Source: Thermoplasmata archaeon
Lineage (GTDB): Archaea > Thermoplasmatota > Thermoplasmata > Lutacidiplasmatales > UBA184
Assembly: GCA_021796385.1 (NCBI GenBank)
Contig: JAJYXQ010000023.1
Location: forward strand, 115,728-179,727
Direction of reading: 5' to 3'
Length of the DNA stretch: 64,000 bases
Position numbers and translations under genes: made by a program. This document shows positions 45,147 through 53,513 of this stretch, one piece after another. Under the pieces are notes generated by a model. That model did no database searches, was not told the DNA's origin, and saw only the letters and a program-made list of their open reading frames with translations. Each line of letters begins with the position of its first letter. The stretch's first letter is position 1.

Positions 45147-46801
45147 GGAGCGAGGTCAGATTCTTCGCGCTCATAAACCTTTGGTCCGGAAACGCGCGGA
45201 CGACCCTCAAATCGCAAGATCACGCGGTGGAGGAACGCTATCTCGCGCCCGAGATAGCGCTCGAACACGCCGAGAAGATAGAGGTCCTCGGCCTCTGTGG
45301 AGCGCGTGGCCAGGACGACCCCGAGGTAGAGCAAGAGGAGGACGAAGAAGAGCACTGCGAGGGTAACGGTCCCCGGGAACCACCCCAGCAGCAGGATGGG
45401 TATTCCGAATCCGATGCCTACGACGATACTGTAGACCCCGAGCGGGAGGAGGACCTCCCGCTGGAAAGGATGGACCCCGGCTAGGAGCCCGGTCTGGAGC
45501 ACGGCAAAGAACGGGAGGGCGATCGTCGAGGCGGCGAACGCCACGGATGCCCCCGTGACCCCGAACGTGGGGACAAGGAGCAAGGAGCCCACCACATCGA
45601 TGCTCGCCGCGGCCACTGTGTCGAGGAAGAGGAGGCGCAGGCGACCGAGGCCTGTGAGGACGGATTGGGCTGGGCCGATGAGCACGGTGAAGATGGCCCC
45701 GGTCGCAGTGATGCGGAGGATGCTGGGTGCCAAGGCAAACGCGCCCGTGTCGCTCCCGTAGATGAGGAGGATCGTCGGGCCGGGGAATGCCATGAAGAGC
45801 GTATAGAGCGGAACGAAGAGCACGAGAAGCCACTTCGTCATCGTGGCGTAGCTCCGCCCCAGCTCCTCCGTGTTCTCGTTCTTGTGGAGACGAGCGGCGA
45901 CCGGCAAGAGGATGGCCGCGAACGCCCCCACCCCGAGCGTGAGGAGACGGGCTACGGTGATGACGGCGCTGTACATTCCCACCGTGGAGACGGCGGCGGT
46001 GGGAGAGGAGAATCTCCCCAGGAAACCGAGCACGAGGACGTCCACGTTACCCGTGACCACGGAGGCGACCCCCATCATCGTGAGCGGGGCGGAGAAGAGC
46101 AGCAGTTCACGGAGGAGACGGTGGCTGAACTGCGGGGTCCGGTCCGAAAGGGCCTGCCGCATCCTGCTCCACTCCACGCGGAAGGTGTAGACGAAGAGGC
46201 CGATGAGCCCCCCCGCCGAGGCAAGGACGTAGGCGAGGATGGCGAGGATCAGGCTGCCACCTGTGTGGAAGAAGTAGAGGAGGAACCCGAGGAGAAGGAG
46301 CGGGGTCACGATCATGTTGAAGAGGGCAAGGGGGAGCATGTCCTCCTCCCCCTGGTTAAGCGCACCGAGGGTCCCGGACACCATGTTGATGGCGAGATAC
46401 GCTGCGAAGAACTGCAGCACGACGGTGAGCGATGAATCTCCGACGAACGCGGCCATGAACGGGGCGACCAGGAAGAGCGCGACCCCGGCGAGGACCCCCA
46501 CCGGGATCATGATCTCGAGGGCGAGGATCATGAAGGTATATCGCTCGGTCGCGGTCTTCGAGTGGGCTATCTGCCGGGTCACACCATAGGGGATGCCGAA
46601 GGCCGCGAGCGGGATGATGACCGAGACGGTGGAGATCCCGAGGGCGATGTTCCCGTAGTCCGCGGCCCCGAGGGATTTCACGAGGAGCACGCGGCTACCG
46701 AACGTGGCGCCGATGAGCACGATCTGGCCGATGAGGTAGAGGATCGAGCCGTGCCCCAGGCTCTCCAGGGAATGGGTTTGGGTGCCGCCCGAGGTCTTCA
46801 T
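45143..46801 (-). CDS. Oligosaccharide flippase, MOP/MATE-like superfamily
   Basis: The 552-residue protein has about 14 membrane helices and the Wzx-type N-terminus (GSRVLLVKSLGAADYGNIALGIS, FGIPYGVTRQIAH). It should flip lipid-linked sugars across the membrane for surface glycan or protein glycosylation. A charged tail of about 50 residues follows the last helix. No TATA box is near the start; an AT-rich box at about 46950 would give a leader of over 100 bases. It ends in a 4-bp overlap with a small zinc-ribbon gene. Confidence 0.88.
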   Translation of the reverse strand: MKTSGGTQTHSLESLGHGSILYLIGQIVLIGATFGSRVLLVKSLGAADYGNIALGISTVSVIIPLAAFGIPYGVTRQIAHSKTATERYTFMILALEIMIPVGVLAGVALFLVAPFMAAFVGDSSLTVVLQFFAAYLAINMVSGTLGALNQGEEDMLPLALFNMIVTPLLLLGFLLYFFHTGGSLILAILAYVLASAGGLIGLFVYTFRVEWSRMRQALSDRTPQFSHRLLRELLLFSAPLTMMGVASVVTGNVDVLVLGFLGRFSSPTAAVSTVGMYSAVITVARLLTLGVGAFAAILLPVAARLHKNENTEELGRSYATMTKWLLVLFVPLYTLFMAFPGPTILLIYGSDTGAFALAPSILRITATGAIFTVLIGPAQSVLTGLGRLRLLFLDTVAAASIDVVGSLLLVPTFGVTGASVAFAASTIALPFFAVLQTGLLAGVHPFQREVLLPLGVYSIVVGIGFGIPILLLGWFPGTVTLAVLFFVLLLLYLGVVLATRSTEAEDLYLLGVFERYLGREIAFLHRVILRFEGRPRVSGPKVYEREESDLAP

Positions 46802-47027
46802 GGGCCGGAGGGCTCTCGGCCCAGCTCGGGGTGGGAACCGGGTCGGATGGCCCGATCGCGGCGCTGTGATCTCCCGATGGTTGGTTGCCGCAAGAGTGCT
46901 CCTTTGCTACCGTCCAGATGGCTGGCGGCCCGGGCATCGACCAGTTCGGTATTAACCTTGGCGAGGGATGCGGCCCCCTCCAAGGACGTGAGTTTACTCC
47001 AAGGCTTTCCCAGGGGTTCGCCAGAGG

Positions 47028-47037
47028 CCTTTATTAG
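47028..47037 (+). promoter_or_regulatory. TATA box of tRNA-Trp
   Basis: The box cctttattag is centred about 32 bp before the mature tRNA 5' end, the usual position for an archaeal tRNA promoter. Confidence 0.6.
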
Positions 47038-47064
47038 CCGGCGGGCGTGGTCCGGCCGGGTGAA

Positions 47065-47232
47065 GGGAGCATAGGCTAACTTGGCAGACCAGCGGGCTCC
47101 AGTCAGCCGGTCGGGAACCCCGACGGGCTGGAACTTAGGGTAAGCTGAAACCACGCATCGTGGTTGATGAAGAGAGACTGGAGCGTGCCACGGAGATACC
47201 CGCATATCAGGGTTCAAATCCCTGTGCTCCCA
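47065..47232 (+). tRNA. tRNA-Trp (CCA anticodon) with a 95-nt intron
   Basis: The exons fold as a full cloverleaf. The acceptor GGGAGCA pairs completely with TGCTCCC (47225-47231) before discriminator A47232. The anticodon stem GCGGG (47092-47096) pairs with CCCGC (47199-47203), and the T arm is CAGGG-TTCAAAT-CCCTG. The D stem has one C/A mismatch and one G-T pair. The loop reads CT-CCA-G with A38. The intron, 47103-47197, lies between positions 37 and 38, the canonical archaeal site. CTCC (47097-47100) pairs with GGAG (47192-47195) and leaves three-base bulges AGT and ATA, as the splicing endonuclease requires. The intron holds a 12-bp hairpin with one mismatch and C/D-box-like motifs. Confidence 0.93.
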
Positions 47233-47259
47233 CCCCCTCGGGGGGTTCGAATCCGTTTT
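47233..47259 (+). terminator. Possible tRNA-Trp terminator
   Basis: Just after the tRNA, a C-run and a G-run form a short GC hairpin, followed by TTTT at 47256-47259. Archaeal tRNA genes often end at such T-runs. Confidence 0.35.
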
Positions 47260-47339
47260 ATCGCGCCTCTCTTGCCATCATCCGGGCACGCAAGGGCACA
47301 CAGAAAGCGAACCTTCCGAACATGCTCATCAGCGTCGAT

Positions 47340-48010
47340 TTACGGGGGTCGCAGTTCCGGGGGAGTCCCTCTCGCGTCCCCAGCCTCGAATGGTGGGGGA
47401 GAGAACCAAGGGAAGGTTTCGATCAAGCTCCCTACACCAGCGATTGCATCGGTCCAGAATATTCCGAACCTGAGAACAAGGAATCCCCTAATAGCAGTAC
47501 CGGCGGGCATCATGGCGAAGCTCCCTGCCTCATCGGTCACGAGGTATCGACCTAGCAACTCATCCAGGACTTTGCGCTGCACGCCGGAATGCCAAGTAGT
47601 GTTTCCAATCGAGAGCAGGGTTCCCACCAGCACCGTCAGTGCCATGGCTGCGTACAGGGGGGCACTAGGGCTAGAACAACAATCACAAGTCCGTCTATGC
47701 CCCAAGTCATCTGGAGCCATACCCCGGGGTTGCGTTCAGTGTGGAGCCTACCTGGAAGGATGGCTCCTAAAGCAAAGCCTGCGGTATTGGCCGCCACCAG
47801 AAGCGAAAATCCCGTGGCGCCCTGGTAAAGTTGGACCACTGCATAAAACACGGTGAACGCCCTCCAGATCGTGTAGAAGAAATTGGCCGCCATCGCAGTG
47901 ACGATGATTATGAGCAAAGGACGCTGAGATCGCAGGTAGCGAAGACCACAGGCTACATCCTTTAGGAGAGGATTCTTCCCCCCTGTCCCGGCCAAGCTGA
48001 GACGCACGAG
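47340..48010 (-). pseudogene. MFS transporter remnant (N-terminal half lost, frameshifted)
   Basis: Two adjacent minus-strand frames encode the second half of an MFS transporter. The first part includes LKDVACGLRYLRS and a helix with NTAGFALGAILPGR, the second LYAAMALTVLVGTLLS to the C-terminus. They match helices 7-12 of the family of the intact MFS gene at 40801, with the frame broken at a six-base G/C run (47655-47660). No N-terminal half or start is present before the next gene. It lies directly downstream of tRNA-Trp. Confidence 0.75.
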
Positions 48011-48074
48011 CAAGCTTAAGCCGGGGGCCGGGCTCTCATGGTTTCTTGGCCATGACGAGGAACCCAATCACAGG

Positions 48075-48110
48075 GATATATGCGCCGCTCTGTGGGCGCG
48101 GCTAGGAGGA
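48075..48110 (+). promoter_or_regulatory. TATA box and strong ribosome-binding site of an MFS gene
   Basis: A gatatatg box at 48075-48082 is 36 bp before GTG 48114. A Shine-Dalgarno sequence aggagga (48104-48110) ends 3 bp before the GTG and decides that start; such a strong site is rare in this window. Confidence 0.6.
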
Positions 48111-48113
48111 TCC

Positions 48114-49343
48114 GTGGCGCAGCAGGAGCACCCGGCTCAGCGGCGCACCATCCTCAGTCTCTCGGCGGGGGCCTTCATTCGCGACCTGGGGAACTACGTC
48201 ATCTGGATCATCCTCGCCATTTACCTCTATGACGTACGGGCGCTGACGTTCCTCGAGGTCGGGGCCTTCTATCTTCTCACGGGGCTCCTCAGCGCTCCCG
48301 TCACCATTTCGGGGGGCGCGCTCCTCGACCGGATCGGCCGGCGGCGAGTGGCCGTCCTCCTCCCCTGGCTCCTCGGTCTGCTGTCCTCCCTCGTCTTCCT
48401 GCTCGTCTTTTCTGACGGGAACCTCTACCTCCTGCTCGGAATCCTTCTCGTGATGGGCCCGTTCCAGGCCCTGAGCGGCGTGGCGAACCAGTCCATCCTA
48501 TCGGACGTGACCCGCGGCGACGAGCGCATCTCCGGCTTCAGTGCTCTCCGGGTCGCCTCGAACGCAGGGATCGTGGTCGGGCTCGTGGCCGGGGGGCTCC
48601 TTTCGGAGGTGAGCTACGCGTGGGTCTTCCTTCTCTCGGTCGCCGGCTACCTCACGGAGGGGGTCATCTACTTCCTCCACATTCCGGAGACCCTGCCCTC
48701 TCGGGCCAAGGCCATGGACGAGGCGCAGTCCCCACTGCGTTCGCCGCCCCCGCACCGAAACCGGCTCTTCCTCGAGATCTCGATCTTCATCTCGATTACC
48801 TGGCTCGTGGTCGGGATGTTCGAGAGCATCCTCACGCCATTGTACATGTCGTCGGTGAACCACTTCTCGAACCTCGAGATCACCGGGCTCTTCGCCATCA
48901 ACGGCCTTGTGGTGGTCGGTGGCCAGTATCTGGTGAACCGCGGGTTCCAAGGGTTCAGCGATCTCGGACGCACGGGTATCGGCCTCCTGTTCTTCGGGGC
49001 GGGGTTCGTCCTCTTCGCCCTCAGCCCGCTCTATCTCTTGGCGGGCATCGCGGTTCTCATCCTTACCATAGGCGAGGACATCGGCTCACCGGCCTCGATA
49101 ACCTTGGTCACGAAGCTCTCCCCGGAAGACCGTCGCGGGGCGTACCTCGGGTTCAACTCCACGATCTCGAACCTCATCAGCCCATTCCGTCCGCTCCTAG
49201 CGGCCGCGACCCTGTCGATCACCCTGGCCGACCCTCCGGTCGCCTGGTACGGGGTCGCCGCCGCGTGCGCTATCCTGGCCGCGCTCGTCCCGGTGATGGC
49301 GCGGCGCCTCGCGCGGTCCTTTCCACCCCCGGGGACGAAGTAG
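48114..49343 (+). CDS. MFS transporter
   Basis: The 409-residue protein has 12 predicted helices, the GGALLDRIGRRR loop between helices 2 and 3, and a charged central loop near 205-220. It looks intact. Conserved features are those of drug- or sugar-efflux MFS proteins; substrate unknown. A strong ribosome-binding site supports GTG 48114. It sits at the left end of a region of broken genes. Confidence 0.88.
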   Translation: MAQQEHPAQRRTILSLSAGAFIRDLGNYVIWIILAIYLYDVRALTFLEVGAFYLLTGLLSAPVTISGGALLDRIGRRRVAVLLPWLLGLLSSLVFLLVFSDGNLYLLLGILLVMGPFQALSGVANQSILSDVTRGDERISGFSALRVASNAGIVVGLVAGGLLSEVSYAWVFLLSVAGYLTEGVIYFLHIPETLPSRAKAMDEAQSPLRSPPPHRNRLFLEISIFISITWLVVGMFESILTPLYMSSVNHFSNLEITGLFAINGLVVVGGQYLVNRGFQGFSDLGRTGIGLLFFGAGFVLFALSPLYLLAGIAVLILTIGEDIGSPASITLVTKLSPEDRRGAYLGFNSTISNLISPFRPLLAAATLSITLADPPVAWYGVAAACAILAALVPVMARRLARSFPPPGTK

Positions 49344-49704
49344 CCTATCCTACCGATACCTTCCGCTTGCGGACGACGCCCACGTTCGATAGTAATGTGG
49401 CTGGATAGTTGCCCGAGGGATCCTTCTCCACCGTCTTCACGATGTCCCAGAGCGTAAGGAGCGCAACGGTTCTCCAAGCTCGGCACCTCGGTGATGATGG
49501 TGACGAACTCGCTGTTTGCAGGGCGAAGCCATGGCACCTACAGTCGGGTTGTGGCTAGTACGACGCCTCTGTTGTCCAACCCACCGTTCATCCCTCCGGA
49601 CCCCGGTCAGTCTTAGAACACTCCTTGAACGACGGTCTCGCATGGCATGTGCCAAATTCTAGCAGGCAGCAAAGAAACACGCCACCGCAACTTCGGGCTG
49701 TGTC
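49344..49704. other. Intergenic region, no gene recognised
   Basis: About 360 bases with mixed, lower GC and no convincing coding, RNA or repeat signal on either strand. Confidence 0.45.
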
Positions 49705-50135
49705 GTGCTCTGGGCCCCGTGCCCGAGTTCGAACTACTTGGCTCTGCCCAGGGATCTTGCCAACATCTTGGGGTGCACCCGGGAGGACTTGGCGAAGTTC
49801 CGGTGCGCTCAACGGGCAATCGCTTTCTTGGCGCGCCCTGACCAGACTGTTCGGGTGGTCGGAATGCATCGGCACGCCGACTTGGTGGCTCAGGCTCTCC
49901 ACCGGAATCGGGTGGTGGGAATCGCCCAAGTGACCCCGACCAAAGTCACGTTCAACATCCCAGACGCTATCGAGGTCCACATGGGTTTGCAGACATATGG
50001 GCGTCCAGGCAAAGACTACGTCGTGACCGGAACCGTCGACAGTCTTGCGTGGTTCATGCTGGCAAGGGAGTACTACCCCTACCGAAGGGGGGTGCCCACA
50101 TCTACTTCCGGAAGTCGAACTTCAGAGGGCTGTGA
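49705..50135 (+). pseudogene. Hypothetical gene frameshifted at a G-run
   Basis: A reading frame from about GTG 49705 has protein-like content (LPRDLANILGCTREDLAKF, VVGIAQVTPTKVTFNIPDAI, TGTVDSLAWFMLAREYYPYR). After the six-G run at 50087-50092 the frame degenerates, while the neighbouring frame continues sensibly with GGAHIYFRKSNFRGL and stops at TGA 50133. One missing base would explain this. I do not recognise the protein. It could be a broken gene or a sequencing error. Confidence 0.5.
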
Positions 50136-50202
50136 CCACGGCCTCTAAGACGGGGCGTGCAGGTGGCGAAGAGTCTTAGAACATCGACCGTGTGGGAGTC
50201 AT

Positions 50203-50862
50203 GTGCACGCTCCTCGTATCTCCCCCCGACATGCCAAGGAGATTGTCAGGGTAGGATGGAACGACAAGTCGAACATCTATCGGCCGTCTCACTCGATCCA
50301 GGACGGAACAGGGCATTGGGACCAGCAGTATCGAAGCTGGTTACGTTCCATATTGCGAGAGACCCCAGAAGGAGGGCATGTCTTGGATCTGGGGTGTGGA
50401 TGCGGAGTCCCCACGAGCCGCCTCCTCGCCGACAAGTTCCGGGTAGTCGGAGTGGATATCTCAGATGTCCAGATCGATCGTGCCCGCCAGTTGGTCCCAA
50501 AGGCCACCTTCAGACGCGCTGACATGACTGCGGTGCGGTTTCCTTCCCAGTCGTTTGAGGCGGTCGTCTCTCTCTACGCAATTATCCATGTCCCGCTACG
50601 TGAACAGCGACCGCTGTTTAAGAGGGTCTTCCGGTGGCTGCGACCCGGAGGTTTGTTCCTTGCAATCCTTGGGTCGGGACGGTGGAAGGGAATCGAGTCG
50701 GGATGGCTAGGTTCCGAGAGCCCGATGTTCTGGGATCACGCGAGTGCGGACACCTATCAGAGGTGGCTCGAGGATTGTGGGTTCCTGCTGGAGGAACGCA
50801 AGCACGTCCCGGAGAAGGGGAGCAAGGGACACGTATTGTTTCGGGTTCGTCGTCCAGAATGA
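50203..50862 (+). CDS. Class I SAM-dependent methyltransferase
   Basis: The 219-residue protein has the Rossmann-fold motifs: VLDLGCGCGVPTSRLL (motif I, near residue 60), VVGVDISDVQIDRA, an acidic DMTAVRF segment, FEAVVSLYAIIHVP and LRPGGLFLAIL. A small helical C-terminal part completes the fold. The substrate is unknown. The start is a GTG without a clear ribosome-binding site. The gene stands alone among degraded genes and has lower GC than the core region, suggesting transfer. Confidence 0.82.
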   Translation: MHAPRISPRHAKEIVRVGWNDKSNIYRPSHSIQDGTGHWDQQYRSWLRSILRETPEGGHVLDLGCGCGVPTSRLLADKFRVVGVDISDVQIDRARQLVPKATFRRADMTAVRFPSQSFEAVVSLYAIIHVPLREQRPLFKRVFRWLRPGGLFLAILGSGRWKGIESGWLGSESPMFWDHASADTYQRWLEDCGFLLEERKHVPEKGSKGHVLFRVRRPE

Positions 50863-51443
50863 ACCTCTGTCGATTGGACAGCATGGCATGGTTGAGCCAC
50901 GGACATCCTTCGGGCACTGGCACGAGCACAACAACGAGTCCCCTGCGGTTCACGGACACCCCCCTCTGGTGACTCAGAGAGTTGTGTCCACCGTCCCCGA
51001 AATTGTCCGAGAGCTACTTGCGCGTGGTGCGCGACAGTTAGTGGTTCACTTCATCGCTCCTTGTTGATTACGGATGGCTTTTCCCCATTACCTTCCCCAC
51101 CATGACCACTCACCGGGTTTGTTCTACGCGAATAGGGCTGAAATCGTTTGCGGAGTCGTTTGCTCCGCCGTGGAGCGTGGGGGTTGGATGTGTTATCGGT
51201 GGCTCCTCGTCGCGCCCGGCGAGGAAAGCCTGGCGACCTGCAACCTCTGCGTCTCGGGCTCGGCACGCCTTCCGGACGCGAGAGCCATGGCGTCGTGCCT
51301 TCGTAATGCGGCACCGGCCCACTTCGTGCCGCTCGTCGACTGCCGGCCATCGGACCGCGCTCGCCGTGCACGAAACCCGCTTACAGTCAACCGCACTCCG
51401 TCAACGGGCAGGTTATTAATGCTCCGTCGCTGGGAGTGTCGCC
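50863..51443. other. Non-coding stretch, no gene recognised
   Basis: These roughly 580 bases carry only reading frames of unnatural composition. The right end holds a TATA-like ggttattaat (51411-51420) 28 bp before ATG 51444. I see no RNA or repeat. Confidence 0.45.
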
Positions 51444-51696
51444 ATGCCGAACACTGTGTCCCCGAGGTTGAAGGTCGGAGTTCCCGCCGGGATTGTCGTT
51501 GCCATGGCCGGAGTGGGCGCGTACCTCCAAGCGTCGCTGGGGGGGGCCAGGCACAACGGCCTTCGTCGTGCGCCTCCTCCTTGTTTCCCTCGCCGTGGTG
51601 GGTGCAGTCCTCCTGGGTTTCGCGTTGCGAATGCCTTCGGGCCGCACCGAGGTGGCCCATCTCGACTCTCCCGCGCCACGGGACCGCGAGCGATAG
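51444..51696 (+). pseudogene. Small two-TM protein gene with G-run frameshift
   Basis: The first frame begins at ATG 51444, 28 bp after a good TATA box, with VGVPAGIVVAMAGVGAYLQASLGG. After an eight-G run (51539-51546) the neighbouring frame continues with a second helix, FVVRLLLVSLAVVGAVLLGFAL, and a charged tail ending DSPAPRDRER before TAG at 51694. Joined, they form a typical small two-helix membrane protein of about 84 residues. Either the gene is broken or the run length is wrong or variable. Confidence 0.55.
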
Positions 51697-51752
51697 AATC
51701 CGGCACCTTACGTAGAGACCGGTCCGATTCGAGCACCCCCTCCGGGACGGGG

Positions 51753-51840
51753 GCCGGGGGGGAACCCCTAGGGAGGGAGCCAAAACCCCGGAAAAGAGGG
51801 GTGCCGGGATGCCTTGGAGCGGCGAAAGTTCGTCCTGCGG
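51753..51840. repeat. Diverged ~88-bp repeat, copy A
   Basis: This segment is roughly 80% identical by eye to copy B at 59196-59284. Shared blocks include gggggaaccc, ccaaaaccccgga, gtgccgggat and cctgcgg. It lies just before a 13-bp hairpin. It is not recognised as a known element. Confidence 0.65.
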
Positions 51841-51848
51841 CGCATTGC

Positions 51849-51879
51849 TGAGTCGGCTTCCTGAGTGGAAGCCGACTCA
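51849..51879. repeat. Perfect 13-bp inverted repeat (hairpin)
   Basis: TGAGTCGGCTTCC (51849-51861) and its exact complement (51867-51879) flank a five-base loop. It lies between repeat copy A and the degraded transposase. There is no T-run, so it is not an obvious terminator. Confidence 0.7.
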
Positions 51880-52076
51880 ACCTCGATTCTTCTGGGGTAA
51901 CGATGTGTTTGACTCTTTGCTAAGGTTAACCTTGAAGGTGAAGGATGGGCCGGACGCCTGAACCACTACATTGAGCCATGCTTTGTGCACACCTAGGAAC
52001 TTGTAGCGCTATGGCGTGCCTTCTACGGCGTGGTACACCTCGAAACGGCTATAACTAGAGGCGCCCTACGGGGTGT

Positions 52077-53407
52077 ATGCCCCACTCTCCGAAGGGTAAT
52101 TTCCGCCGATACGATAATCGCCAGACGCTCCTCCTCCCCCCCCATCCTCCAAGACTGGCTTCCGGAGGATCACCCCGCACGATTCATCTCCGACATCGTA
52201 GACAACGAGATCGACCTCACCTCGTTCTTGGAGGGATGCGACAACCAAGAGGGCGGGAACCCGGCCTTCCACCCAGCCCTGATGCTCAAGCTCTGGCTCT
52301 ACGGCTACTGCGCCGGAATCATCTCATCATGACGGGTAGCCGGGGTACACTACGAGAATGTGGCGTTCCGCTACCTCACCGCCGACCAACATCCCACCTT
52401 CACCCCCCTGGCCCGGTTCCGTTTGCGGAACCTCACCCAGATGGATGCCCACTTCCTCCGAGCCCTCAGACTGTGCCATGACGCCGGCATGGTAGAGATA
52501 AAGCGTGTGGCCCTCGACGGGACGAAGGTGAAGGCCAGCGCCTCGAAGCACAAAGTGATGAGCCACAGGCGGATGTTCGAGAAGGAGAAGCAACTGGATG
52601 AGGATATCCGCAAGATCATCCAAGAGTACTTCCGCAAGATCCAAGAAACCGACGAGGCCGAGGACCGGGAATTCGGGGAGGACAACAACCACTACCACTC
52701 CATCCCCGGAGTGAAGAACAAACAGGGCCGCTTGGAGAAGATACGGGCGGCGAAGAAGGCCTTGGGAAGGCGAGAGATAGCCAAGACCAGGGCGGCGGGG
52801 AAGGAAGACCTCCCGGTAGACCCGAAGGCGCAAATTAACTTCACGGACGCCGACTCCCGCATCATGCCGGATGGGGCGAATCATGGGTCCTTCGTCCAGG
52901 CCAATGATTGCCAGGCGATGGTAGACGAGAAGGCACAGATCGTCGTGGCGGCCGAGACAACTCAGTCGCCCAACGACAAGGAGCAGAGGGTCCCGATGGT
53001 CAACGCCACATTCCGGATTACGGATTACGGGAGTGATCCCTCAGGAAGTGGATGCCGATGCGGGATATCTCGGAGAGGACGCCATCCGGGAGGTGGAGGG
53101 ACGCAGCATTTATGTCTACTGTCCGCCGGACAACGAGTGGTCGACGGAACTATAGACGTGTCCCCAAGGACGGCCACAGGATGAAGAGACCTTCGTGGAG
53201 ACGATGCGTCGCAAGGTCCGGAGCGAACAAGGGAAGGAACACTACCAGCATCGGAATTTCATCGTGGAGCCAATCTTCGGGCAGACGAAACAGGCACGGG
53301 GGTTGAGACTGTTCCTATTGAGGGGCTTCAGGAAGGTCCAAGCGGAGTGGAAACTCTGGTCCCTGACCCACAACCTCAGGATGTTACACTTGGCCAGGGT
53401 TGGGTAG
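52077..53407 (+). pseudogene. Degraded IS1182-type DDE transposase
   Basis: Fragments in several frames together match an IS1182-family transposase: GNFRRYDNRQTLLLPP, then DWLPEDHPARFISDIVD, RYLTADQHPTFTPLARFR, VALDGTKVKASASKHK, and the C-terminal HRNFIVEPIFGQTKQARGLRLFLLRG. The gene is broken by a frameshift at an eight-C run (52136-52143), an in-frame TGA at 52330 replacing an expected Arg, a 7-bp tandem duplication near 53014-53027, and at least one further shift near 53150. It cannot make an active enzyme. The element's ends are not defined. Confidence 0.85.
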
Positions 53408-53513
53408 GGGCGAAAAGGAGGAGAAAAGAGGGGGAGGAGGGGAAGGGCACCTCCTCCTCAAGTAGAGAAATACTCCCCCAGATGAACTCCCTAATAGTTA
53501 GGTCTACAGGCTC

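Larger units (their letters stand above)
51697..52076. other. Non-coding region left of the transposase remnant
   Basis: Apart from repeat copy A and the 13-bp hairpin, I see no gene. The left end of the insertion sequence should lie here, but I could not pair terminal inverted repeats or a target duplication. Confidence 0.4.

Noticed and set aside
47240..47260. Second tRNA after tRNA-Trp, suggested by ggttcgaatcc
   Set aside because: Only a T-loop-like string is present; there is no T stem, acceptor stem or anticodon arm around it.
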